The notes beneath the pieces are model-generated. The model was not told the origin of the DNA. It searched no databases and saw nothing but the letters and a program-made list of their open reading frames with translations. A stretch of 64,000 bases of DNA from assembly GCF_001547755.1 (NCBI RefSeq), contig NZ_AP013042.1:124001-188000 (forward strand). The letters are read 5' to 3'. Positions 39,412-49,280 of the stretch are shown here, piece by piece. Position numbers and translations under genes: made by a program. Within the stretch, counting starts at the first letter, position 1; each line of letters begins with the position of its first letter. The stretch comes from an endosymbiont of Bathymodiolus septemdierum str. Myojin knoll. GTDB lineage: Bacteria; Pseudomonadota; Gammaproteobacteria; PS1; Pseudothioglobaceae.

Positions 39412-39956
39412 TTGGATTTTCTAAACTTTTCTTTGAGTCTTTGTTGTTTAAGTTTAGAAAGATAATCAACGAATAAAATACCTTTCAAGTGGTCAAGTTC
39501 ATGCTGAATGCAAACGGCCAATAAATTGCGCGCCTCTAAGGTGAAGGACTCGCCATTTTCATTAAGGGCCTCAACCACAACATGGTTAAATCGTTCAACA
39601 TCTGCGTAATAACTGGGTATCGATAGACAGCCTTCTGAATGTGTTTCTTTACCCCCTTTCTCGATAATTTTTGGGTTGATAAAACACAATGGATGTTTTG
39701 CTTCAAGTGGTTTTTTTGTTTTACTTTCACGCTTTTTTAACAACAGTTGGTAGTCTTCCCCTGAATCCGGTACATCCATCACTACAATTTGCATATGACG
39801 GTCAACTTGCGTGGCAGCTAAGCCAATACCATCTTCGGCGTACATGGTTTCAAACATATCGGCAACTAAGGCTTTGATGCTGGCATTCACCGTTTCAACT
39901 TTGATGGCTTTGGTGCGTAAGCGCTTGTCTGGGAATTTTAAAATAGGCAATATCAT
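39408..39956 (-). CDS. def: Peptide deformylase
   Basis: Def removes the N-formyl group from new proteins. The 182 residues contain all three family motifs: [16 protein letters not shown] and QHELDHLKG, so the metal ligands (one Cys, two His) and catalytic Glu are present. The usual neighbour fmt is missing; def here lies between nadB and dusB, with four-base overlaps on both sides. Confidence 0.95.
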   Translation of the reverse strand: MILPILKFPDKRLRTKAIKVETVNASIKALVADMFETMYAEDGIGLAATQVDRHMQIVVMDVPDSGEDYQLLLKKRESKTKKPLEAKHPLCFINPKIIEKGGKETHSEGCLSIPSYYADVERFNHVVVEALNENGESFTLEARNLLAVCIQHELDHLKGILFVDYLSKLKQQRLKEKFRKSK

Positions 39957-41509
39957 AGTTTTATAGTAGTATTTTTAATAATATCGGATGTATTTGGGTA
40001 ATCTATATTGTAATGTAAACCACGACTTTCTGTTCTTGAAATTGCAGATTTAACAATAATTTGTGCTGTAGTAATGAGGTTTCTGAGTTCAATTAAGTCA
40101 CTTGAAATCAGGTATGAGCGGTAATATTCATCCACTTCATTTTGGATTTGTGTCAGACGCATTTGTGCGGTGTGTAGGCGTTTGTTGCTGCGAACAATGC
40201 CGACAAAATTCCACATAATACGCCTGATGTCATCCCATAAATGCGATACCATTACTTTTTCTTTAGACAGGCTTACCTTTGATGCATCCCAATTGTCAAA
40301 GTCTGGGTAAGGTTGTTTAAAGGGTTGTTGATTAATGTGCTGAGCACAAGTTTTAGCAAATACAATACATTCCGACAAGGAGTTGCTTGCCATGCGGTTA
40401 GCCCCATGAACGCCAGTATGAGCGACTTCGCCAACGGCATATAAGTTGTTTAAATTACTTCGTGCATTAAGGTCAGTTTGAATACCACCACAGGTGTAAT
40501 GGGCAGCAGGGACGACGGGAATAGGTTGCTGAGAAATATCAATACCAAATGAAGCGCATTTGTCATCAATGGTTGGAAAATGTGCTTGTATCCATGCTCT
40601 TTCTTTGAAGGAGATATCCAAATAAACACAATCAAATCCATTTTCTTTCATTTCTGAATCGATTGCTCTGGCGACGATATCGCGAGGTGCGAGTTCGAGG
40701 CGGTCGTCATATTTATGCATAAATGCATCGCCGTTCGGTAGGGTAAGTTTGGCGCCTTCACCGCGCAGGGCCTCTGAAATTAAAAACGATTTTGCATGCG
40801 GGTGATATAGGCAAGTTGGGTGGAATTGTGTGAATTCCATATTGACAATGTTGCATTGCGCACGGTATGCCATGGCGATACCATCGCCTGTTGAGGTATC
40901 TGGATTGGAAGTATAAAGATAGGATTTAGAGGCGCCACCTGTGGCAATAACAGTTTGGTGAGCGATGAAATTTTCAACTTTATGGCTGGACTTGTTGAGC
41001 ACATAGGCGCCATGGCACTGATTATTTTTTGTCAATAAATCAACGGCAATAAAGTTTTCAAAAAGGTGGATATTGTCTTTTTTTCTAACACTTTTTAATA
41101 AGTTCATCTGAATAGATTGCCCAGTTTTATCTGCGACATGGGCAACACGCCTGTTGCTATGCCCACCCTCAGTGGTTAGATGGTAGCGGTCTTTTTCTTG
41201 CGTAAAAATAACACCAGCTTGTTCTAAAGATTGAATCGCATCTGGCGCGTGTTCTACCATAAAACGAATAACTTTTTCATCACCCAAATGACAACCTGTT
41301 GATAGCGTATCGCTAATATGGGATTGGAAATTATCAGCAATGTCTAATACTGCCGAAACCCCCCCTTGTGCGTAATAAGAGCTACCCTCTAACAATTTAT
41401 CTTTGGCAATTAAGGCGACGGACAAGTCGTTAGAGAGTTGTAAGGCACTCATTAGCCCTGCACTGCCCGTGCCAATAATTAGAACATCAAAGTGTTGTTG
41501 TGCAGACAT
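39953..41509 (-). CDS. nadB: L-aspartate oxidase
   Basis: NadB oxidises L-aspartate to iminoaspartate for NAD synthesis. The 518 residues begin with the FAD-binding [17 protein letters not shown], and contain [24 protein letters not shown] and [20 protein letters not shown]. It is of the fumarate-reductase superfamily, and the length and the aspartate-oxidase-specific C-terminal helix region favour NadB over a succinate dehydrogenase subunit. No nadA or nadC is in the window. Confidence 0.95.
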   Translation of the reverse strand: MSAQQHFDVLIIGTGSAGLMSALQLSNDLSVALIAKDKLLEGSSYYAQGGVSAVLDIADNFQSHISDTLSTGCHLGDEKVIRFMVEHAPDAIQSLEQAGVIFTQEKDRYHLTTEGGHSNRRVAHVADKTGQSIQMNLLKSVRKKDNIHLFENFIAVDLLTKNNQCHGAYVLNKSSHKVENFIAHQTVIATGGASKSYLYTSNPDTSTGDGIAMAYRAQCNIVNMEFTQFHPTCLYHPHAKSFLISEALRGEGAKLTLPNGDAFMHKYDDRLELAPRDIVARAIDSEMKENGFDCVYLDISFKERAWIQAHFPTIDDKCASFGIDISQQPIPVVPAAHYTCGGIQTDLNARSNLNNLYAVGEVAHTGVHGANRMASNSLSECIVFAKTCAQHINQQPFKQPYPDFDNWDASKVSLSKEKVMVSHLWDDIRRIMWNFVGIVRSNKRLHTAQMRLTQIQNEVDEYYRSYLISSDLIELRNLITTAQIIVKSAISRTESRGLHYNIDYPNTSDIIKNTTIKL

Positions 41510-41529
41510 TAGTTTGATGGCTCGTTCGC

Positions 41530-43905
41530 TTAGATTTTTGGCTTAACCATTAAAATTAATTTTGGTAACAAAGTTAAGTTGGCAAGTAGTGCACTAATCA
41601 TTGCAATCGCCGTGAACACGCCAAAATAAATACTAGGGATAAAGTTTGAAAGTGCCAAAATTAAAAAGCCCAAAGTGACAGTGATAGAGGTATAGAACAT
41701 AGCCAAACCGATAGAATTATGCGAGCGATACATGGTGGCAAGGTAGTCCTTGTCTTTTTGAAATTCCTCTTGAAAACGATGAATGTAATGAATAGCATTG
41801 TCAACACCAATACCAATAGCAATTGCTGAAATAGTAATGGTCATCAAATCCAGTGGAATATTCATCAGACCCATAATGCCTAAAATAAAGAGTGATGGCA
41901 ACATATTTGGAATGATTGCTAACAGCGAAAGCGTAAAAGATTTAAAGATAAATAAAAACATAATAAAAATCATTGCAAACACCACAGCAATGGTTTTTAT
42001 CTGTGAATCAAATAAACTTTGTAGCATATTGTTATACAGCACCAGCATACCTGTGGTGTGGAAAGTATCCTTTTTAAAGCCAATATCTTTGCTGATAAAA
42101 TGTTCAATTTTCTCAATTAATGCTGCGCGTTTAAGTTCTGTATTGGTCTCACGAATGCGAATAACCATGCGTAATTGACCGCTGTCTTCGGAGAGGTATG
42201 GGTCGATTATCTGCGTTCTAGCAGCGCCTGAAATCTGATTCTTAATAATATTTAAGAAGAAGCCATTGGGCAGGGTATTATCATTTGCTTGTGCCAATAT
42301 TTGCATCAGTGTGTCAATGGAAAGCACCTTGCCAGTCTCATTAAGTGAGTCTAAATATTGATGAATTTTATGAATATCAACCCGTAAATCTTCGTCATAC
42401 CAATAGTCTTCTGCTAAATCATCAAAGACGATTTCTAGTGGAATGGTGCCACCGAGTTTTTTATCAATCAAGGTTAAACCTTGATTGATTTCAGTACTTT
42501 CTTTGAAGTAATCAATAAAACGATTTTCAACACTTAATTTGCTAATGCCTACCGCTGAGATGCCAATAAATAAAACTAAAACGATTAATAAGTGGTTGCC
42601 AAATTTCTCAGTAAAGCTTGCTAAACTATTAGTGATGCCTAATTCAGTATTAAAGGTTTGAATTTTTGCCTTAGGTAAAAAACTCATTATTATCGGGAAG
42701 ATAATAAATGACAAAACCAAAGCAATGGTAACACCAATTGACATCATCCAGCCGAAATCAATGACTGGTCTGATGCCACTAATTAGTAGGGAGCCAAAGG
42801 CGGCAATTGTTGTTAGTGTCGTGAATAAACACGGCTTGAGCATTTGTTCCAAAGTGGTTTTAATCAGTGTTATATAATCTAAATCAGGGTCATTCTGTGC
42901 CAATTCTCGATAACGCACCACCAAGTGAATGGTCACTGAGAGTGTCATTACCAGTAGTAATGAGAAGAAATTACTGGAAATAACTGTGACTTTCCAACCT
43001 AAAAACGCCAGTACGCCTGTCATCGTTAATGCGCCAGTAATACTGATACCAATCGGTATCAATACCCAGCGAATACCTTTAAAAATGAAAGCCAAGATAA
43101 GTGTCATTAAGCCAATAACGGCAATACTGAAGACCACTAAATCACTGCTAATATAACTAATGATATCGGTGGTAATCATTGGTAAGCCACCTAAGAATAA
43201 CCCTGCTTTATCACGATATTTACCGATGGTAGTGCGAATTTCTGCAATCGTTTTTGCCTGTAAATCACTTTGGGTTGTTGCATCTTGCAATACTTGTTTT
43301 TCAAGGCTGATTAACTGTGTTAATTCTTCTGTGGAGAGTTCGTTATTTGCTCTTTGAATGCGCATCGTATTGCGTTTTTGACGTCGTTGTGCAAAAACTT
43401 CATTACCCTTAAGGGTGATTAAAATCGCACTGGTTTTACCGTCTTTACTGACTAAATTATCTGCATACAATGGCGATGTTTTAAATTCCTCGAGGGCAAG
43501 TACAAGATTGGCATTACCGTTATCAATAGAGATATTTTTAGAGGCTAACTCTGTTAGTGACAAGGGTGGAGATTGAAATAAAGGTACATCTAAAATAGTG
43601 GTCACTGCTTTAACTTGATCAACGGTTTTCAGGTCTTTTCTGAAACGCGCTAAATGCTCAAGTTGTTCAGGAGCAAGAAGATTGTCTTTAACTTGGTAAC
43701 TGATGATTAAATAATCATCAGAGCCATAATTCTTTTTGATGTTTTCATAATAACGAAGATTGTTATCTCCTTCTAAAACTAAAGAGTCTGAGGAGGCATC
43801 CAATTGAAAATTGGGAATTTGCAATATAAAAAACCCAAGCACAAATAATAACAATACAATGCTATAGCCTGATTTTTTTAACACAAAGTTATAAAAATAT
43901 TTCAT
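41530..43905 (-). CDS. RND/MMPL-family exporter
   Basis: A 791-residue inner-membrane protein with the RND repeat: one N-terminal membrane segment (about 14-31), a periplasmic loop, a six-helix block (about 248-420), a second single segment near 440-460, a second loop, and another block (about 640-790). The SSD-type motifs are LLLVMTLSVTIHLVVRYREL and IGIGVDNAIHYIHRF. This is the single-chain HAE-3/MMPL type that exports lipids or hopanoid-like compounds. No membrane-fusion or outer-membrane partner is adjacent, so the substrate is unknown. It lies between pcm and nadB with short gaps. Confidence 0.85.
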   Translation of the reverse strand: MKYFYNFVLKKSGYSIVLLLFVLGFFILQIPNFQLDASSDSLVLEGDNNLRYYENIKKNYGSDDYLIISYQVKDNLLAPEQLEHLARFRKDLKTVDQVKAVTTILDVPLFQSPPLSLTELASKNISIDNGNANLVLALEEFKTSPLYADNLVSKDGKTSAILITLKGNEVFAQRRQKRNTMRIQRANNELSTEELTQLISLEKQVLQDATTQSDLQAKTIAEIRTTIGKYRDKAGLFLGGLPMITTDIISYISSDLVVFSIAVIGLMTLILAFIFKGIRWVLIPIGISITGALTMTGVLAFLGWKVTVISSNFFSLLLVMTLSVTIHLVVRYRELAQNDPDLDYITLIKTTLEQMLKPCLFTTLTTIAAFGSLLISGIRPVIDFGWMMSIGVTIALVLSFIIFPIIMSFLPKAKIQTFNTELGITNSLASFTEKFGNHLLIVLVLFIGISAVGISKLSVENRFIDYFKESTEINQGLTLIDKKLGGTIPLEIVFDDLAEDYWYDEDLRVDIHKIHQYLDSLNETGKVLSIDTLMQILAQANDNTLPNGFFLNIIKNQISGAARTQIIDPYLSEDSGQLRMVIRIRETNTELKRAALIEKIEHFISKDIGFKKDTFHTTGMLVLYNNMLQSLFDSQIKTIAVVFAMIFIMFLFIFKSFTLSLLAIIPNMLPSLFILGIMGLMNIPLDLMTITISAIAIGIGVDNAIHYIHRFQEEFQKDKDYLATMYRSHNSIGLAMFYTSITVTLGFLILALSNFIPSIYFGVFTAIAMISALLANLTLLPKLILMVKPKI

Positions 43906-43917
43906 TTCAAGTTTTTT

Positions 43918-44574
43918 TTAAAATTCAAATTTTTCTATAGATTCTAAGCCTCGCATCGTATCTAAGTGTGTTTCAAATAGAGATTTGGTGACCCATTCGT
44001 GCTCACTGATACGCGTAATTAATTTTGCTTGCATTGCATTGCCCACACCTTCAATGACAAAAATGCGACCACCAACATTCAACAAATGGAAATAACGACC
44101 TGTGATTTTTGGTACCGAACTGCCAACGATAACCACATCAAAAAAGTCATTGGACTGCCAACCTTCAGATGCATCACCCACTTCAAGCGATACATTATTA
44201 ATACCTAATTCTTTAATTTTTGCCCCTGCACTTTGGCTAAGTTCTTCATCGATCTCAACGCTAGCAACAGATTTACATAGCTTTGAAATCACTGCAGTCA
44301 GATAGCCACTGCCTGTGCCAATTTCTAGAACTGTCTCGTTTTTCTGGATATTAAGCGCATCCAGTAAGCGACCCTCAATTTTAGGGCTGAACATTTTTGC
44401 TTTATTCGTTAAAGGAATTTCAATATCTGCAAAAGCTAAATTCTGATACGCCGTAGGTACAAAAACCTCTCTTGGTGTGCCCATCAACGCATTATTGGCA
44501 ATGTAATTCAATCCACCCCAAGGGCGAATTTGCGAATCAATAGCATTTTGTCTTGCTTGTTGTATATTATCCAT
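43918..44574 (-). CDS. pcm: Protein-L-isoaspartate O-methyltransferase family protein
   Basis: A 218-residue SAM-dependent methyltransferase of the PCMT family, which starts repair of isoaspartyl damage. The SAM-binding motif is VLEIGTGSGYLTAVISKL (about 82-99), preceded by the family segment MFSPKIEGRLLDALNIQ. The canonical PCMT loop QTISQPY is replaced by KAKMFSPK, so substrate specificity may differ; many proteobacteria have this shorter variant. Confidence 0.85.
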   Translation of the reverse strand: MDNIQQARQNAIDSQIRPWGGLNYIANNALMGTPREVFVPTAYQNLAFADIEIPLTNKAKMFSPKIEGRLLDALNIQKNETVLEIGTGSGYLTAVISKLCKSVASVEIDEELSQSAGAKIKELGINNVSLEVGDASEGWQSNDFFDVVIVGSSVPKITGRYFHLLNVGGRIFVIEGVGNAMQAKLITRISEHEWVTKSLFETHLDTMRGLESIEKFEF

Positions 44575-44620
44575 ATCAATCTTTTTGTTAAAAACAATGC
44601 TTGTAATTTTAATATATTTA

Positions 44621-45445
44621 TTAAGGTCTAACGCGTAAAAACACAGGATATTTAAATTTTCCTTTTTTCGTTAAGTCATAATATTTAAAAGTAACGCTAG
44701 TACCAATAGTAGGTGGGTTTTCACGCTGAACATCTGTAAATCCTGACCCAATTTTAACCATTGTACCATCTTTGGTTTTACATAATGGTGAACCCATCTT
44801 GTCCGTGTATTTTCCTTTGCCAGGCAAAATTTCTGTTACCACACACTCCGTATCGAAATATTGTTTCACTTTAAGTGCCGAGCTCAATCTACCTGTTTGA
44901 TAAGCAGTATTTGGGTTTCTCACCACTACGCCTTCACCACCTTTATGTACAATATCACGCAAAAATTTCTTAACTTGATTTTGATGGGTAATCGGATATT
45001 GTTTAATAATTTTAATCGGCGTATTCGCTTGATTTTTTAAATAATTGCGTAAAACCTTCAATCTATTCAACAATCCACCATCTTGATTTGGCACTTCAAA
45101 AATTTGATGACTAATTTTATGCCAGCGTTCATCAGGATTTTTGCGTCTAACAATACTACTAATTTCTTCAAAATTCCCACGCTTCGTCCATAATTCACCG
45201 TCAATCGAAAATGGCGGATAATTCTCAACAAACCAATCAGGTGCCATAATTTGTTGACCACCACGCGTTAATAATTGTTCCCCATTCCAAAAACCTCTTA
45301 TCCCGTCAAGCTTTTCACTCTTCACCCAACCCACAACAGACTTTTTATCATCATAAGTTTTGAGTAGAAATAAATCTGGCTTATTTACCGCTAACAACAA
45401 ACTCGGCAAACACAACAAACACAATATTTTGATTATTGTTTTCAC
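44621..45445 (-). CDS. ligE: Lig E-type minimal ATP-dependent DNA ligase with signal peptide
   Basis: A 274-residue ATP-dependent DNA ligase of the small Lig E group, made only of adenylation and OB domains. Motif I is EKLDGIRGFW (K45 as the AMP-accepting lysine), motif III FSIDGELW, motif IV GGEGVVVRN and motif V LKVKQY. Residues 1-19 (MKTIIKILCLLCLPSLLLA) form a clear signal peptide, so the enzyme should be exported to the periplasm, where it would join incoming or extracellular DNA. It lacks any link to the replication genes. Confidence 0.9.
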   Translation of the reverse strand: MKTIIKILCLLCLPSLLLAVNKPDLFLLKTYDDKKSVVGWVKSEKLDGIRGFWNGEQLLTRGGQQIMAPDWFVENYPPFSIDGELWTKRGNFEEISSIVRRKNPDERWHKISHQIFEVPNQDGGLLNRLKVLRNYLKNQANTPIKIIKQYPITHQNQVKKFLRDIVHKGGEGVVVRNPNTAYQTGRLSSALKVKQYFDTECVVTEILPGKGKYTDKMGSPLCKTKDGTMVKIGSGFTDVQRENPPTIGTSVTFKYYDLTKKGKFKYPVFLRVRP

Positions 45446-45449
45446 ATCT

Positions 45450-45710
45450 TTAAACTAATCGATATTTTTGCGTTGGGCTATTGGGTTTATCTGGTTGCGT
45501 CATTTCAATTAAGTTATTAGATATTGCAGGTAATAAATAGCGTTGACGAAAATTCTTAGCATCTTTTAATGATAAGACAAGCATTAATTCTTTTTTGCTC
45601 ATCTCGCCATTTATGATTAAAATCAGCCGCTTTACTTGGGGGCTTACTTGAGGGGTTACTTGGTGGGTATCCTTATTGCAATTATCAAGAATTATCGTAT
45701 TTTTTTGTGG
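45450..45710 (-). pseudogene. C-terminal remnant of a Fic- or AlbA-type (RecG-like) protein
   Basis: A minus-strand frame stays open from 45710 to a stop at 45450-45452. Its product contains QVTPQVSPQVKRLILIINGE, SKKELMLVLSLKDAKNFRQR and IEMTQPDKPNSPTQKYRLV, exactly the winged-helix tail found at the end of many Fic-domain proteins and of AlbA_2/RecG-like ATPases. No Fic, AlbA or ATPase part lies upstream: a stop precedes at 45711-45713 and the next gene on that strand is the DUF262-HNH gene. So only the last 80 or so residues remain, marking a deletion or an island boundary. A short internal ATG could still drive a 53-residue product. Confidence 0.75.
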
Positions 45711-45726
45711 TTATTCACGGTTTTTT

Positions 45727-46959
45727 TTAACCATTACCTTTCTTTAAGTTACAACTAGCACATAAAGTTTGCCCATTTTCTATAGTTGTTTTTCCACCTT
45801 TTGAATGAGGGATAATATGGTCAGCATGCATATCTTTAAACTCAATTCCACACCCGCATTGTTTGCATTTTTCATTATCTCTACGCCACATGACTATTTT
45901 TTGATTTGCATCAAATGCCCTTTGAGCATCCTTGGTTTCTAAATTCATAATTTCTCTAAATAATTTATGTGTATAAACCTCATTTCTAATTTTTATATTT
46001 CTACGCACCCCACCTGCTTTGAATGCATCAATATAATCATACAAATCTTTTGCCCAAGTATCATTTTGTTCTATCAATTCTGACGGGTCTTCAACACTTC
46101 TTCTTTCTTGCTCAAAACCAACATAAAAAGCTGCAAAATCTTGTTTTTTATTATTTGTGATATACTCTCTTGAAAGTAGTGAAATCAATAAATAAAAATC
46201 AATGAATCCCCATTGAACATTTAATTCTGGCACAACTTCATCAAATGCATCAAAAATAAAATTAAGTATTTTTTTAATGTTTTTTGCTTCTTTAGACTCA
46301 ACATCAAAATTTACATTATTCTGATACATTTCTTTTAAATTTTTAGCTTTAATATCCGTCTCACCACCTGCTAATTCTAAGCAAACTACATGTGCCAACC
46401 AGTCTGCATATTTATATCTTTTATCTTCTACGGGAATAATTTGAAACACTTTATGAGTTGTTAATTCAGCAATAAAATCACGCATATTTCCCATAATAGC
46501 ATTTCTATTTTCTGGAGCATTTAATGGCATTCCTTTTTGCAATCGTGAAAATAAATCTCTAATTTCTACATCAGAAGCATCTTCAATGAATACTACAGAT
46601 AAAACATAAGCATCTAATTTATCTTTGGCATCAATTGGTAAATGTTCATGCTTTTTACCCGATAAATTCCCTATAGGTAAATTTATACTATCATCACCTA
46701 ATGAATAATCATTATTATAATAACCCCAAATAGCTCTCAACCGTTGCTGTCCATCAATAACTTCATATTTATATTTATTGTTACTACTGTTAGTAAGGTA
46801 GATTTTAGGCATATCATAGCCTCGCAATATTGTATCTATCAATAGTTGTTTTTTCTTATCTGACCATACCTCGGGTCTTTGATATTGTGGTTTAGGATTA
46901 ATTTCATTTTGCCTTCTACTGATTGAGATTAGTGGTAAAGGCTGAGGATTAATTTTCAT
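45727..46959 (-). CDS. DUF262 (ParB-like) and HNH endonuclease fusion
   Basis: A 410-residue protein with an N-terminal DUF262 domain (YQRPEVWS at 26-33 and VIDGQQRLRAIWGY at 67-80), the ParB-like nucleotide-sensing domain found in GmrS and SspE, and a C-terminal HNH nuclease: CKQCGCG (C365, C368), HADHIIPHSKGG (H378, D380, H381) and CASCN (C400, C403, N404). All zinc ligands and the catalytic histidine are present. GmrSD and SspE carry a DUF1524 nuclease rather than this McrA-type HNH. It is the last intact gene of the cluster, with AGGAAG before the start. Confidence 0.88.
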   Translation of the reverse strand: MKINPQPLPLISISRRQNEINPKPQYQRPEVWSDKKKQLLIDTILRGYDMPKIYLTNSSNNKYKYEVIDGQQRLRAIWGYYNNDYSLGDDSINLPIGNLSGKKHEHLPIDAKDKLDAYVLSVVFIEDASDVEIRDLFSRLQKGMPLNAPENRNAIMGNMRDFIAELTTHKVFQIIPVEDKRYKYADWLAHVVCLELAGGETDIKAKNLKEMYQNNVNFDVESKEAKNIKKILNFIFDAFDEVVPELNVQWGFIDFYLLISLLSREYITNNKKQDFAAFYVGFEQERRSVEDPSELIEQNDTWAKDLYDYIDAFKAGGVRRNIKIRNEVYTHKLFREIMNLETKDAQRAFDANQKIVMWRRDNEKCKQCGCGIEFKDMHADHIIPHSKGGKTTIENGQTLCASCNLKKGNG

Positions 46960-46968
46960 GTTTCTTCC

Positions 46969-47811
46969 TTATAAATTGTTAGCAATTAATTTTATTTCTT
47001 CTCTATTTAACTCGGGAGTTTGAATTTCTATAGCCTTCCAAGCACTTAAATATGAGATTGTTTTAATGACATTGTTTAATTTTCCTTTTAAATTATTTTC
47101 ATTTAAAAACAACAAAAGACCACCAAGCGTATTAATTTGGCTGATATAACTATCTTTTGAAAACATTCTTTCAGAAAAAACACCATAACTTGTTTCGTCA
47201 AAAATTGTTAGTATTTCCTCAAAATTCAAACTAATTTCGTTTGACATCTTGTTTGCCCAATTCCAACGCCAATACGCCTTACCCAAATAAAAATCATTAA
47301 ACACAATTCGTTTTCCTCGAGGTGCTGGATTACCCATGGAGCGAAGAATTCTACGAACACAGTCATCTACTTTCTTGTTATCATCAGAAGTAATAGCACT
47401 ATCAAGCATATAAATTCCCGTTTCATTAACGCCGTTTAAATTAGAAGCCAAATATTCAGGCTTGATACAATCATATTTAATCATATTGATAATCACATTA
47501 CCCCAAAAACCACAATATCCCATATATTCTCGCTCTACTTTTTCAAAAGCATCCCAAATTATTTTTTGAGTATCTATTGGTGGAAATCTAAATTCCGCTT
47601 CGGTAAATTGATGGTCAAAATATATATTACCTCCCTCTATTATTATGTCTTTATCATTGATTAATTTTTCATTTAAATAATTTAAAAAATCTTTTTTACC
47701 ATTTCTACAAATTTGTAAAAATTCTATTTGTTCATCAGACCCCTTATTATTTAAAAGACTTTTCCCAAAATTATTCCAAGCACTCTCATCAATTCTTTTA
47801 TATTCAGTCAT
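46969..47811 (-). CDS. Cluster protein of unknown function
   Basis: I do not recognise this 280-residue protein. It is AT-rich, rich in Asn, Lys and Ile, cytoplasmic, and helical in its second half (NINEL-like leucine-rich end). A central basic segment GNPAPRGKRIVFNDFYLGKA (about 172-191) could bind nucleic acid. A very strong AAGGAGG lies in the end of the small upstream gene, whose TAA touches this ATG, and nine bases separate it from the DUF262-HNH gene. It is thus a fixed member of the cluster. Confidence 0.75.
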   Translation of the reverse strand: MTEYKRIDESAWNNFGKSLLNNKGSDEQIEFLQICRNGKKDFLNYLNEKLINDKDIIIEGGNIYFDHQFTEAEFRFPPIDTQKIIWDAFEKVEREYMGYCGFWGNVIINMIKYDCIKPEYLASNLNGVNETGIYMLDSAITSDDNKKVDDCVRRILRSMGNPAPRGKRIVFNDFYLGKAYWRWNWANKMSNEISLNFEEILTIFDETSYGVFSERMFSKDSYISQINTLGGLLLFLNENNLKGKLNNVIKTISYLSAWKAIEIQTPELNREEIKLIANNL

Positions 47812-47964
47812 TTAGTTATCCTCCTTATTTAAGGCTTCAATATCATAAGGTATCATTTTTGTGGCAGCAAAACTTGGATTGAAATCATTTTCATTTTCCC
47901 AATCTTGTCCTGTCTGCTCCTTTACATTTTCCATATGCATTAACAACCCACTATGAATTGTCAT
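47812..47964 (-). CDS. Small cluster protein of 50 residues
   Basis: A short frame from ATG 47964 (or from ATG 47940, giving 42 residues) to TAA 47812. The longer form overlaps the upstream gene by 14 bases. The product is acidic with a polar middle (QDWENENDFNPSFAATKM) and no membrane segment. Its stop is directly adjacent to the start of the next gene and its last codons contain that gene's AAGGAGG ribosome-binding site, so it is translated or at least serves as coupling leader. No homologue recognised. Confidence 0.5.
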   Translation of the reverse strand: MTIHSGLLMHMENVKEQTGQDWENENDFNPSFAATKMIPYDIEALNKEDN

Positions 47965-48679
47965 CTGTTTTGTCTTTTATCTGATTCATATGAGCATAAA
48001 CAGCACATAAAATTTGCGTAACAATTGATTGCCTCATTGCCATTTTTGTATCCATTATATTGCCTGAAAAGCCTTTATCCAATTCGTCATAAACATCTTG
48101 AGCACAAATAATTTTAATAGGCTGCTCCCCTTCTCCTTTATTTACATCAACAATAGTTCTAATAACACCATTGCTGTAACTTTCCTCCATATCTTTCCAC
48201 ATCAATGAAGATACATCACCACTGGTAAATTTTAATTTTGAATAATGTGCTATTCTTGCATAGGCGGGAATAGTAAATATTTCACCATTCCAAAAACCAC
48301 TTAAACCAGAATTATTATCAACAGTAATTTTGACATCTTTAAAAATGATAATATTTGGTGTTATTTCAGGTGCGTAACGAAAATCAATATTTATTTCTTG
48401 TTTAGAAGTAATCTCTTTGGACTTATCATTATAATCAAAATCCTCACAAACAAACTTTTGTCTTTCGGCGTTATCTTTATAAAACAAAGCCACAGAAAAT
48501 TTAGCCTTTTTATCTTTTATAAGTTGAGAAATAAAGGAATTTCCCTTAAGTGTATGAGTAATGTAGAGCTTTCTATTATTTTGTGCTTGTGTTGCCTCTA
48601 CAACATAAGAAATACCATCTAAAAAATCACCGCCACCATTTTTTAAAACTGGGAAACTTAATATTAAATCATCAGTCAT
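47951..48679 (-). CDS. Cluster protein of unknown function
   Basis: I do not recognise this 242-residue protein. It appears beta-strand rich, with GFWNGEIFTIPAYARIAHYS in the middle and helical QSIVTQILCAVYAHMNQIKD at the end. No signal peptide or membrane segment. It starts within the stop codon of the preceding gene (TAATG), so the two are probably made together and may form one complex. Confidence 0.72.
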   Translation of the reverse strand: MTDDLILSFPVLKNGGGDFLDGISYVVEATQAQNNRKLYITHTLKGNSFISQLIKDKKAKFSVALFYKDNAERQKFVCEDFDYNDKSKEITSKQEINIDFRYAPEITPNIIIFKDVKITVDNNSGLSGFWNGEIFTIPAYARIAHYSKLKFTSGDVSSLMWKDMEESYSNGVIRTIVDVNKGEGEQPIKIICAQDVYDELDKGFSGNIMDTKMAMRQSIVTQILCAVYAHMNQIKDKTDDNS

Positions 48680-49254
48680 TATTTACTCCTTTGTTTTAAG
48701 CCTAAAAATGGCCTTAGAGCCACACTAATATCTTTGATATTTTTCGGTTTTTTGATTGTAGCTTCTACGCTATAAGTCTGTGCCTCTGACAATGTTCCTA
48801 ATTTAATTTGGGTTTTGTCTGCTTCTTGTTTTTCAATATTTCCATCCTCTTGTTCTACTTCCACAAACTCTGGTATTTCTATATCCACCCCATCTATCGA
48901 CAAACTAATAAAATCTAAGGCGTTTCCACTTTCATCATTGTCTTTATCTTGTGCTAAACTCATTGATAAATAAACCTCATCTTTTGCTTCAATTTTTTGT
49001 GGCGTTATATTTAATTCAATATCGATAGTGCCTCCCTTATCTTTCATTCTCATTGAATTTTTTGCCTCTAAATATCTACTAACAATGATAGGTGCCGGTC
49101 GTTTTTTACCTTTATTGGTCGTTTTTACTTTGTTGATAGGTGGCTTTGGCTTATTAGCATTAGGCTTAGCTTTGGGTGTTTGACTCCTAGGTCGACTAGT
49201 ATTTGAACCCTGTGCTTCAGCCTTATTTGGAATTTCCAATAAAGGCATTGACAC
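48679..49254 (-). CDS. Cluster protein of unknown function with a proline/lysine-rich N-terminus
   Basis: I do not recognise this 191-residue protein. Residues 12-55 are a low-complexity basic linker rich in Pro, Lys, Asn and Ser (PKAKPNANKPKPPINKVK), suited to DNA binding or to tethering; the rest is an acidic beta-rich domain (IDIELNITPQKIEAKDEVYL). The first usable start is GTG at 49254 (ATG at 49248). The frame stays open further upstream into the GHKL gene and reads like protein (FLKARDRSGSLVSMPLLEIP), so the true start may be a rare codon upstream. Confidence 0.65.
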   Translation of the reverse strand: MSMPLLEIPNKAEAQGSNTSRPRSQTPKAKPNANKPKPPINKVKTTNKGKKRPAPIIVSRYLEAKNSMRMKDKGGTIDIELNITPQKIEAKDEVYLSMSLAQDKDNDESGNALDFISLSIDGVDIEIPEFVEVEQEDGNIEKQEADKTQIKLGTLSEAQTYSVEATIKKPKNIKDISVALRPFLGLKQRSK

Positions 49255-49280
49255 TAAAGATCCACTTCTATCTCTTGCTT

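Noticed and set aside
41798-42178. A 126-codon plus-strand frame
   Set aside because: Antisense to the RND exporter and hydrophobic merely because it mirrors membrane segments.
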